From: Bacteroidales bacterium
Lineage (GTDB): Bacteria > Bacteroidota > Bacteroidia > Bacteroidales > UBA932
DNA: 18,329 nt
Direction: 5' to 3'
Assembly: GCA_024681565.1 (NCBI GenBank)
Contig: JAILAO010000042.1
Coordinates: 1-18,329, forward strand
The notes below the pieces were generated by a model that was given only the letters and a program-made list of their open reading frames with translations, made no database searches and had not been told where the DNA came from. This document shows positions 4,912 to 12,020 of this stretch, one piece after another. Numbering within the stretch: the first letter of the stretch is position 1; the number at the start of each line of letters is the position of its first letter. The translations under genes were made by a program, and so were the position numbers.

Positions 4912-7643
4912 TTGACGACGATATTGATAATTCTGCCGGGCACCACGACCACTTTGGCGATGGTCTTGTCCCCCACCCATTTCGCGGTCTGCTCCATGGC
5001 GCGGACGGTCGCCTCGACCTCCGCGGGAGAAGCACTCTTGGGCAGATCCACGGTGAAACGCATCTTGCCGTTGAACTGGACAGGATAGGTCACATTGTCT
5101 TCCACCGTATAAGCGGCGACATATTCGGGGAAGGACGCCCCGGTGATGCTCTCTTCATGTCCGAGCTGGTGCCAGAGCTCTTCGGAGATATGCGGGGCAA
5201 ACGGAGACAGCAGCACGCACAGCGGCTCCAGGATCTCCCGTTTGTGGCAATCCAGCGCGGAAAGCTCGTTGACGGCGATCATGAAAGCACTGATGGTCGT
5301 ATTGAACGAGAAATTCTCGATGTCTTCCTGCTCCTTGCCGATCAGCCTGTGCAGGACCTTGAGCTCTCCGGGCGTCGGTTTCGCATCGCTCACGACGAAG
5401 CCCTCGCGGTCCGTGTACAGGCGCCAGAATTTCTTAAGGAAACGGGCGACGCCGTCGATGCCCTTGGTATCCCAGGGCTTGCTCTGCTCCAACGGACCCA
5501 GGAACATCTCGTAAAGGCGGAGGGTATCCGCACCATAGGTGTTGCAGATGTCGTCCGGATTGACGACGTTGTACATCGACTTGCTCATCTTCTCGACGGC
5601 CCAGCCGCAGATGTATTCGCCGTCTTCCAGGATGAATTCCGCATCCGCGAAATCGGGACGCCACTTGCGGAAGGCTTCCAGGTCGAGCCGGTCATTGCGG
5701 ACCAGGTTGATGTCTACATGGATCTCCGTGGTATCATACCGGTCCTTGAGACCCAGAGACACGAAGGTGTTGGTCCCGACGACACGGTACACGAAATTGG
5801 AACGGCCCTGGATCATGCCCTGATTGATCAGTTTGCGGAAAGGCTCGTCCTCGCAGACGTAACCCAGGTCATAGAGGAACTTGTTCCAGAAACGGGAATA
5901 GATCAAATGGCCCGTAGCGTGCTCGGTGCCGCCGATGTACAGGTCGACATTGCGCCAGTAGGCATCCGCCTCGGGGCTGACGAGCGCCTGGTCGTTGTGG
6001 GGGTCCATATAGCGCAGATAATAGGCGCTGGATCCGGCAAAGCCCGGCATCGTGCTCTTCTCCAGCGGACAGCCCTGCCAGTTCCAGTCCTTGACACGGG
6101 CCAGCGGCGGTTCCCCGTCCGCGGAAGGTTTGAAAGAATCGATCTCGGGAAGCCGGAGCGGCAGTTCGGAAAGCGGAAGCGGATGCGGGATGCCGTCTTT
6201 GTAGTAAATCGGGAAAGGCTCGCCCCAATAGCGCTGGCGCGAGAAAATGGCATCGCGCAGACGGTAATTGGTCTTGCGGTGTCCCAGACCGTGTGCCTCG
6301 ACATAATCCTTCGCGGCCTCGATGGCCTGCTTCACGGACATCCCGTTCAGGAAACCGGAATTGCACATCACGCCGTCCTTGGCATCGAAACTCTCTTCGG
6401 ACACGTCGCATCCCTCGATCAGCGGGATGATCGGCAGACCGAATTTCCTGGCAAACACATAGTCGCGGCTGTCATGGGCCGGCACCGCCATGATGGCGCC
6501 GGTCCCATAGCCGGCAAGCACATATTCGGAGATCCAGATGGGGACTTTTTCGCCCGTGACCGGATTGAAGCCGTAGGATCCGGAGAACACGCCCGTGACC
6601 GTCTTGGTCTCGGCGATGCGCTCACGTTCCGTCTTTTTCTTGACATACTTGAGGTATTCTTCCACTTCGGCCTTGCGGTCCGCCGCCGTCAGCTGGGGCA
6701 CCAGGTCGCTCTCCGGCGCGAGGACCATGAAGGTCACGCCGTAAATCGTGTCCGCCCGCGTGGTGAAGATCGTGACCGGCATCTCGCGGCCGTCGCACAC
6801 CGTATTGAAAACCATTTCCGTACCTTCGGAACGGCCGATCCAGTTGCGCTGCATCTCCTTGAGCGAATCCGTCCAGTCCAGGCTGTCCAGGGCATCCAGC
6901 AGACGTCCCGCATAGGCGGAGACACGCAGCTGCCACTGGGTCATCTTTTTCTGTTCGACCGGAAAACCGCCGCGCACGCTCAGTCCGTCCTTGACCTCAT
7001 CATTGGCCAGAACGGTGCCGAGCCCCTCGCACCAGTTGACGGAAGTCTCACCCTGATAGGCGATACGGTATCCCATCAGGATGTCGGATTTCTCTTTCTC
7101 CGTGGCTTTCGTCCACTGCTCCGGAGTCACGTCGCCATAACCCGTGGTCTCGAATCTGTGCACAAGTTCTTCGATCGGACGCGCCTTGTCCAGGTCGGGG
7201 TCATACCAGCTGCCGAACATCTGGAGAAACGCCCACTGCGTCCATTTGTAGAAATCCGGATCGCAGGTGCGGACCTCGCGGTCCCAGTCATAGGAAAAAC
7301 CGATCCTGTCCAGCTGTTCCCGGTAACGCGCCACGTTCTTGTCCGTCGTCACTTCCGGATGCTGGCCGGTCTGGATGGCATATTGCTCGGCGGGAAGGCC
7401 GAATGCATCGTATCCCATGGGGTGCAGGACATTGAAACCCTTGAGGCGCTTGTAACGCGAGAAGATGTCACTGGCGATATATCCCAGCGGATGGCCGACA
7501 TGCAGGCCGGCCCCGGAAGGATACGGGAACATATCCAGCACATAATACTTCGGTTTGGAGGGGTCCTCGACCACCCGGAACGTCTTGTTGGCCGCCCACC
7601 AGGCCTGCCACTTGCTTTCGATCGATTTGAAATCGTAATCCAT
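4908..7643 (-). CDS. leuS: Leucyl-tRNA synthetase
   Basis: This 911-residue cytosolic class I aminoacyl-tRNA synthetase charges tRNA-Leu. The HIGH-type motif is HVGH at 48-51 (after YPSGAGL), and KMSKS is at 685-689. The inserted CP1 editing domain, which hydrolyses mischarged tRNA, is intact: TTRADTIYG at 294-302 and GTGAIMAVPAHDSRDY at 380-395. The stretch at about 615-680, just before KMSKS, is longer than in the E. coli enzyme, in keeping with the larger Bacteroidota form. The ATG at 7641-7643 (MDYDFKSIESKWQ) gives the standard N-terminus and sits four bases after the stop of the M28-TonB gene. At its end, TGA overlaps the ATG of the first YitT gene. It thus lies in the middle of an operon otherwise made of envelope proteins. 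Confidence 0.98.
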   Translation of the reverse strand: MDYDFKSIESKWQAWWAANKTFRVVEDPSKPKYYVLDMFPYPSGAGLHVGHPLGYIASDIFSRYKRLKGFNVLHPMGYDAFGLPAEQYAIQTGQHPEVTTDKNVARYREQLDRIGFSYDWDREVRTCDPDFYKWTQWAFLQMFGSWYDPDLDKARPIEELVHRFETTGYGDVTPEQWTKATEKEKSDILMGYRIAYQGETSVNWCEGLGTVLANDEVKDGLSVRGGFPVEQKKMTQWQLRVSAYAGRLLDALDSLDWTDSLKEMQRNWIGRSEGTEMVFNTVCDGREMPVTIFTTRADTIYGVTFMVLAPESDLVPQLTAADRKAEVEEYLKYVKKKTERERIAETKTVTGVFSGSYGFNPVTGEKVPIWISEYVLAGYGTGAIMAVPAHDSRDYVFARKFGLPIIPLIEGCDVSEESFDAKDGVMCNSGFLNGMSVKQAIEAAKDYVEAHGLGHRKTNYRLRDAIFSRQRYWGEPFPIYYKDGIPHPLPLSELPLRLPEIDSFKPSADGEPPLARVKDWNWQGCPLEKSTMPGFAGSSAYYLRYMDPHNDQALVSPEADAYWRNVDLYIGGTEHATGHLIYSRFWNKFLYDLGYVCEDEPFRKLINQGMIQGRSNFVYRVVGTNTFVSLGLKDRYDTTEIHVDINLVRNDRLDLEAFRKWRPDFADAEFILEDGEYICGWAVEKMSKSMYNVVNPDDICNTYGADTLRLYEMFLGPLEQSKPWDTKGIDGVARFLKKFWRLYTDREGFVVSDAKPTPGELKVLHRLIGKEQEDIENFSFNTTISAFMIAVNELSALDCHKREILEPLCVLLSPFAPHISEELWHQLGHEESITGASFPEYVAAYTVEDNVTYPVQFNGKMRFTVDLPKSASPAEVEATVRAMEQTAKWVGDKTIAKVVVVPGRIINIVVK

Positions 7644-7647
7644 TTTG

Positions 7648-8982
7648 CTATCTGTTTTTTCTCTTTTCCAATCTGAACTCGACATATAACGACAGGGCCG
7701 TCTTGACCTTTTTCCCGCGCAGGATGCCCGGTTTCCAGTCGGGCGATGCGCTGATGACGCGGACGACCTCGGCATCCAGCCGGGGATCCAGGCTGCGGGA
7801 GACCTTCACGTCCTGCACCTTGCCTTTCTCGTTGATCACGAAATCGACCAGGACCCTTCCCTGCACACCTTCTTCCACGGCAGACTCCGGATACCGGAGA
7901 TAGGTATACACCCATTTGTTGAGGAAGTCGGCAGGGTTGTCGGACCGGAAGAAGCGGGGCCGGACGTCACAATCATAGAAGGAAACCACGTCCGGATCCA
8001 GTCCGCCGCGCTTTTCTTCCGTGTCCCCGCCCTTGCGGAACTCCGGTGTCCGGCCATTCACCAGGGCGAGGCTGAAGTTATAAAGGTATTCGAGTTCACG
8101 CTCCATCCCGTCATACTCCAGGATGGAAGGCGTATCGCGTTCGGAGTTGTATTCCGGGTACATCCCGGTCGTAAACATCACGGCCGGAATCTCCCGGTCG
8201 TAGAAAATGCGGTGGTCGGACGAGACCGGCTCCTGGGCGACCGTCTCGGGCTTTACCGGCTGGAGCGTACCGTTGACCGATTCCAGCAGGCGGTTCAGGT
8301 CCGGATTGGACGCCGTATAGGCATAGAAACCGTTCGATCCCGTCCCGAGCATATCCAGGTTGACCATTGCATCGATCCGGTCCGCCCCGGCGAAGGACCG
8401 GTTCAGGAAATACCAGGCCCCGGCGCCGGAATTCAGCGAAGAACCGAAGGCGGCGATGATGACCGAACGTTTCAGCAGGACGCTGTTGGTAGACAGCATC
8501 CGGGCCAGCTGTGTAAGGATGGCGAGACCGGAGGCATTGCCGTTGGCCCCGTAAAAGATTTTCTCCCGGCGCTCCCCGTCAACGCTGTATTCCGACCGGC
8601 CCAGGTTGTCCAGCCGGGCACCGATGACGATGTAACGGGAGCGAAGCGCCGGGTCATAACCCGGAATATAAGCAATTACATTTCGGGAAGTCAGCGTATC
8701 CCCCTCGGCCTGCTTCATCCCGAACAGTTCTCCGTCCGCGCCGCTGAGCACGTCGATTCCATAGGACGCAAGGACTTCCGAAAGGTATGCCGCCGCCTCA
8801 TGCTCGCCTTCGGAACCGGCCCTGCGGCCTTCAAGGGCGGCCGAAGCCAGGAATCCCACCTGCTCCTTCATGGCCGTCACCGCTTCGCTGTCGGTCAGCG
8901 ATGCATACGAAGAACGGAACTGACCGCGTACGGTCAGCATGCAGCACAACAGGAGCAGCAGACAGGTCGGGATCCTCTTCAT
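7648..8982 (-). CDS. Degenerate M28 peptidase-like domain fused to TonB C-terminal domain, exported
   Basis: This 444-residue protein has a signal peptide (hydrophobic 7-18, likely cleavage near VRGQ at 18-21). Residues about 30-310 follow the zinc peptidase M28 fold: an ALEGRRAGSEGE segment, SRNVIAYIPG, GNASG at 148-152, NLDMLG at 208-213, SSDHRIFYDREIPAVMFTTG, and a terminal RDTPS. Nearly all active-site positions are changed. The first His of HxD is Arg123, the bridging Asp is Gly148, the Glu-Glu pair falls in SSLN (181-184), and the last His is Asn279. Only Asp125 and Asp210 remain. Peptidase activity is therefore unlikely. Residues about 340-444 are a TonB C-terminal domain (RYPESAVEEGVQGRV at 363-377, WKPG at 416-419). 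Unlike true TonB it has no N-terminal membrane anchor, so it is probably periplasmic. Gaps to its operon neighbours are 3 bases upstream and 4 bases downstream. Domains are clear; the role is inferred to be binding or scaffolding. Confidence 0.85.
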   Translation of the reverse strand: MKRIPTCLLLLLCCMLTVRGQFRSSYASLTDSEAVTAMKEQVGFLASAALEGRRAGSEGEHEAAAYLSEVLASYGIDVLSGADGELFGMKQAEGDTLTSRNVIAYIPGYDPALRSRYIVIGARLDNLGRSEYSVDGERREKIFYGANGNASGLAILTQLARMLSTNSVLLKRSVIIAAFGSSLNSGAGAWYFLNRSFAGADRIDAMVNLDMLGTGSNGFYAYTASNPDLNRLLESVNGTLQPVKPETVAQEPVSSDHRIFYDREIPAVMFTTGMYPEYNSERDTPSILEYDGMERELEYLYNFSLALVNGRTPEFRKGGDTEEKRGGLDPDVVSFYDCDVRPRFFRSDNPADFLNKWVYTYLRYPESAVEEGVQGRVLVDFVINEKGKVQDVKVSRSLDPRLDAEVVRVISASPDWKPGILRGKKVKTALSLYVEFRLEKRKNR

Positions 8983-8985
8983 AGC

Positions 8986-9501
8986 CTATTCGTTGTTCAA
9001 AATCCAGGCATCCTGGGGGAAGAATGCCTCCGAACGGAGTTTCTTCATGGAGGCATACACCTCGGACAGGCTGTTGGAAGGACAGATGGCCACGGAAGTA
9101 AAGCCGTTCTGGAACGGAATCTTCGTTGCCGGATAGCCGGCCTTCTCCGCCTTGGCGGCCTGCCGGTCGGCATTCTCCGGACTGCCGAAGGAGCCGATCA
9201 TCAGATAGTAGCGATACGGGAGCTTATATTTCCCGCCGGCGGCCAGCTGTCTGGAGGAGATGAGGGTCTCATTGGCGTTCCGCAGGGAATCCAGGGTCGC
9301 CAGCGAGTCGGAAATCTGTTTCTGGACCGTCTTGAGCGAATCCAGGCGGTGCTGATGTGCGGCCGCTTCCTGCTCAATCTGCATTCTCTTGGCTTCGATC
9401 TCCCGCGACGTGGGACGGCCGGCCAGCTGGCGGAAGAAGTCACATCCTCCCAGCAGGCAGACCGAGGCGGCGAGCGCCATGGTGACAATTGCTTTTCTCA
9501 T
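8986..9501 (-). CDS. SPOR-domain lipoprotein
   Basis: This 171-residue protein has a lipoprotein signal peptide ending LLGGC, with the lipidated Cys at 20. A charged, probably coiled-coil region spans about 32-85 and contains repeated HRLDSLKTVQ / DSLATLDSL patterns. A C-terminal SPOR domain covers about 97-168: it opens YYLMIGSFGSPENADRQAAK and closes YASMKKLRSEAF...AWIL. SPOR domains bind peptidoglycan stripped of stem peptides, often at division sites, so an envelope or cell-division role is plausible. The ATG at 9499-9501 was chosen because it begins a proper signal peptide; a TTG further upstream would run into the promoter. It is the first gene of the operon leading into M28-TonB, leuS and the two YitT genes, with a TATTTTTG box at 9512-9519. 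Confidence 0.85.
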   Translation of the reverse strand: MRKAIVTMALAASVCLLGGCDFFRQLAGRPTSREIEAKRMQIEQEAAAHQHRLDSLKTVQKQISDSLATLDSLRNANETLISSRQLAAGGKYKLPYRYYLMIGSFGSPENADRQAAKAEKAGYPATKIPFQNGFTSVAICPSNSLSEVYASMKKLRSEAFFPQDAWILNNE

Positions 9502-9511
9502 AATTATCTTA

Positions 9512-9519
9512 CAAAAATA
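9512..9519 (-). promoter_or_regulatory. Promoter of the SPOR-leuS-yitT operon
   Basis: The minus strand reads TATTTTTG, an exact TAnnTTTG -7 box. A TTG (9540-9542 on this strand) lies 20 bases upstream, the spacing expected for the Bacteroidota -33 element. The box ends 10 bases before the ATG, so the leader would be only a few bases long. Confidence 0.6.
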
Positions 9520-9529
9520 CAAAAAGTCT

Positions 9530-9537
9530 TATATTTG
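9530..9537 (+). promoter_or_regulatory. Promoter of the CapA-like gene
   Basis: TATATTTG is an exact match to TAnnTTTG, nine bases before the ATG at 9547. The predicted start of transcription is almost at the start codon. It is interleaved with the divergent SPOR-operon promoter, whose TTG element lies just beyond this box, so the two promoters could compete. No TTG is present at the usual -33 distance for this one. Confidence 0.5.
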
Positions 9538-9546
9538 CACAATTCT

Positions 9547-10668
9547 ATGAAACAGACCCGCCTCCTTTCCCTCCTGCTTCTGCTCCCGGTCTGCGCGATT
9601 CTCGGAGCGCAAGAGCCATCCGGCTTTCCCTCCTTCTCCGATCAATATCAAATCCCGTTCCCGAAAGCGATCCGGAATGCCCCCGATACGGTCAGCATCG
9701 TCATCATCGGGGATGTGATGATGCATGCCAAGCAGTTGGAGCGCGACCACCGCACCTTCCTGGAGCAGGTGGCTCCGGCGCTCCGGGAAGCGGACTTCGC
9801 CGTCGCCAACATGGAATTCCCGCTGGGCGGAGAGCCGTATACCGGCTACCCGTCATTTTCCACCCCGGACTATTATGCCCGGTACGCGGCCCGCGACTGC
9901 GGGATCGATGTTTTCCTGACAGGCAACAACCACGTCCTCGACCGGGGGTCCAAAGGGCTCCGGCGCACCTTGGACGTTTACGCCCAGCTCCGCGACTCGC
10001 TCGGCGTCCGGCAGACCGGCGCGGCCCGGGACCGGCAGGAACTGGAAGAAAGCTATCCCCTGATCCTCTCGCGGCACGGAATCCGCATCGCACTGGTCAA
10101 TTTCACCTACGGGACCAATTCCGGACAGGACACGGAATGGCCGAAGATCAACTACATGCGCAGAGAAGAAGTGGCGGCCGCCATCCGGCGCGCGCGCAGG
10201 CAGGATGCCGACTTCGTCATCGCCCTGCCGCATTGGGGGACGGAATACCGCCTGCAGCATGATGCAAACCAGCAAAGCTGGGCCGAATGGCTGGTCGGAG
10301 AAGGGGTGGACGCCATCGTCGGGTCCCACCCGCACGTCGTCCAGGACAGCACGCATATCCAGGGCGTTCCCGTCATTTATTCCCTCGGCAACGCCATCTC
10401 GAACATGAGCATCATCAATTCCCGCCTGGGTCTGGCGGCCACGCTGCGCTTTGTCGACGATCCGGTCCGGGGCGGGAAGAGGATGCTGGAGCCGGAGCTC
10501 CGCTTTCTGTGGTGCACCCTCCCCGGAATGCTCCTGCCGGACAGTTACGCCAGCCTGTTCGTAAAAGAGTGGGCCAACCGCCGAAACGATTGGCTCACTC
10601 CTGATGATTTCGATAATATGATCTCGACCTGGGAGCGCGTCAAGGACGCGTGCGGGATCGAGGATTGA
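9547..10668 (+). CDS. Exported CapA-family (PGA_cap) metallophosphatase-like protein
   Basis: This 373-residue protein has a cleavable signal peptide (LLSLLLLLPVCAILGAQ, cleavage near 21). It then has the calcineurin-like PGA_cap domain seen in the poly-gamma-glutamate capsule protein CapA. The metal-site motifs appear in order: GDVMMH at 55-60, ANMEFPLGG at 87-95, GNNHVLDRG at 126-134, PHWGTEY at 228-234, GSHPHVVQ at 259-266 and YSLGNAISN soon after. All expected metal-binding His, Asp and Asn positions appear intact, so it may be an active periplasmic or surface phosphoesterase. No capB, capC or other capsule gene is nearby, so a capsule role cannot be claimed. The ATG at 9547 is supported by the signal peptide and the TATATTTG box; the reading frame is open far upstream but only as antisense of other genes. 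It is convergent with the TPR gene, four bases apart. Confidence 0.88.
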   Translation: MKQTRLLSLLLLLPVCAILGAQEPSGFPSFSDQYQIPFPKAIRNAPDTVSIVIIGDVMMHAKQLERDHRTFLEQVAPALREADFAVANMEFPLGGEPYTGYPSFSTPDYYARYAARDCGIDVFLTGNNHVLDRGSKGLRRTLDVYAQLRDSLGVRQTGAARDRQELEESYPLILSRHGIRIALVNFTYGTNSGQDTEWPKINYMRREEVAAAIRRARRQDADFVIALPHWGTEYRLQHDANQQSWAEWLVGEGVDAIVGSHPHVVQDSTHIQGVPVIYSLGNAISNMSIINSRLGLAATLRFVDDPVRGGKRMLEPELRFLWCTLPGMLLPDSYASLFVKEWANRRNDWLTPDDFDNMISTWERVKDACGIED

Positions 10669-10672
10669 CCGT

Positions 10673-11986
10673 TTAGCCTCCGATCACGGCGTTGTACTTC
10701 TCGTACTTGGCCTGATAGTCGCCACCCTCGCTGCGGAAGCGGAAGCAGGCGTTCTTGAGGTACTCGGCGATGTTCTTCTTGATCTCCGGATCCTTGGTGA
10801 TCTCGAAGCCCTTCTCGAACGGCTCGATGCAGGACTTGAGGGTCTTCTCGAACTCACCCATGAGTGCCATGTATTTGGCATCGTTCATCTCCTGGGAAGC
10901 CTTCTCCTGAAGATCTACGGCCATGTCATAAAGCTTGATACCCTTGCCGATGTAGCCCCACTCGTAGTTCGGGTTGACCTCGCAGGCCTTGTCATAAGCG
11001 GCAAGCGCCTCCTCATTCTGACCCATCTTGGCACGGGCGTTGCCCTCGACATAATACAGGGAAGCATTCTCCGGCTCGGCAGCCTGGGCCTTCTTGAACA
11101 GGCTGAAGAGTTCCTCGGCATTCTCGCCGCTGGCGATGTAGTAGTTGATCAGGCCGATCAGCAGGCTCTCGCTCTCCGGGAACTGCGCAGCACCGACCTC
11201 CAGGTACTTCTTGGCGCCGGCGGTATCTCCGAGATGCTCGGCGATATCGGCCAGCTTCGCATAGGTCTCACCATTGTTGAGGTAACCGAGGTTCAGGCTC
11301 TGGTCGAAGAAGCTCTTGGCGCGGTTCCAATCCTGGGCAGCCCAGGCGGTGTGACCGGCATTGTAGATGGCATTGGTGTCGATCTGGCTGGACGGGGCGG
11401 TACCGAGGGCCTTGGCAGCTTTCTCGAAAAGGGTGGAGGCCTCAGCCATCTTACCCATCGTATAGGCATTGTAAGCCTCGTCGGTATACTTGGTGGCGAT
11501 GTTCTCCAGAGCGGTCTTGATATCCTTGGTCTTCTGGCCCTTGGCGTCCAGTTCGGCAGCCTTGGCGTAAGCGGCGACGGCCTTGTCCAGGGCGTTCTCC
11601 ACCACCGGTTCGGTCACTTCGATCACGGCCAGCTGACCGGCCTGATTGAAGTAAAGGTTCTTGTTGGCATAGGCCTGCTTGAGCATCGGCTGGCCGCCCA
11701 GCTCGACCTGGGTCTCGGACACCGGACGCTCGCCACCGGCGAGGACCTGAAGTTCCTGTGCGGACATACCGATCCAGGCATTGCCGGCAGGAGCATTGTA
11801 AGCATCCATCAAGCTCTGGCCGTACTTGAGCCAGGTAGCGGTCTTGGTGTTCTGCTTTGCGTTCTCAGTTGCGGCAAAAGCCTTCTCCACGGCGGATTTG
11901 GCAGCAGCAACGCTCTTGTTCTGAGCCTGTGCATTCACTGCGAACATGGAAGCAGCGATGGCGATGATTGCAAAAATCTTTTTCAT
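10673..11986 (-). CDS. Exported tetratricopeptide-repeat protein
   Basis: This 437-residue protein has a signal peptide (MKKIFAIIAIAASMFAVNAQA, cleavage near 21). The middle and C-terminal parts hold TPR-like helical pairs, for example YNAYTMGKMAEASTLFEKAAKAL, YNAGHTAWAAQDWNRAKSFFDQSL, KLADIAEHLGDTAGAKKYLEVG and YYVEGNARAKMGQNEEALAAYDKA. TPRs mediate protein-protein contacts; the protein is probably periplasmic. It ends with a degenerate helical region (FEKTLKSCIEPFEKGFEI) typical of Bacteroidota TPR proteins of unknown role. Codon use is strongly biased to a few codons (AAG, CTG/CTT, GCC), suggesting high expression. It lies 34 bases after gyrA on the same strand and may be co-transcribed or use its own promoter; only an imperfect box (TAAATTTT) is visible in that gap. 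Confidence 0.85.
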   Translation of the reverse strand: MKKIFAIIAIAASMFAVNAQAQNKSVAAAKSAVEKAFAATENAKQNTKTATWLKYGQSLMDAYNAPAGNAWIGMSAQELQVLAGGERPVSETQVELGGQPMLKQAYANKNLYFNQAGQLAVIEVTEPVVENALDKAVAAYAKAAELDAKGQKTKDIKTALENIATKYTDEAYNAYTMGKMAEASTLFEKAAKALGTAPSSQIDTNAIYNAGHTAWAAQDWNRAKSFFDQSLNLGYLNNGETYAKLADIAEHLGDTAGAKKYLEVGAAQFPESESLLIGLINYYIASGENAEELFSLFKKAQAAEPENASLYYVEGNARAKMGQNEEALAAYDKACEVNPNYEWGYIGKGIKLYDMAVDLQEKASQEMNDAKYMALMGEFEKTLKSCIEPFEKGFEITKDPEIKKNIAEYLKNACFRFRSEGGDYQAKYEKYNAVIGG

Positions 11987-12020
11987 TGGGGTTATTCGTA
12001 AATAGTTAAAATTTATTCAA

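Noticed and set aside
5157..7676. Very long open frame on the plus strand across leuS
   Set aside because: It is antisense to a certain leuS gene. The composition (rich in Arg, His, Asp, Gly, Val) is that of a shadow frame in GC-rich codon-biased DNA, with no recognisable domain.
8212..9546. Upstream extension of the CapA-like gene making an 818-residue protein
   Set aside because: The extension is antisense to the M28-TonB and SPOR genes and has no domain. The signal peptide at 9547 and the TATATTTG box mark the real start.
9547..10668. Capsule biosynthesis locus around the CapA-like gene
   Set aside because: No CapB/CapC, glycosyltransferase or export gene is nearby; PGA_cap domain proteins are common outside capsule loci.
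11234..12001. Plus-strand open frame opposite the TPR gene
   Set aside because: Antisense shadow caused by strong codon bias in the TPR gene; low-complexity Leu/Gly/Val sequence without a domain.
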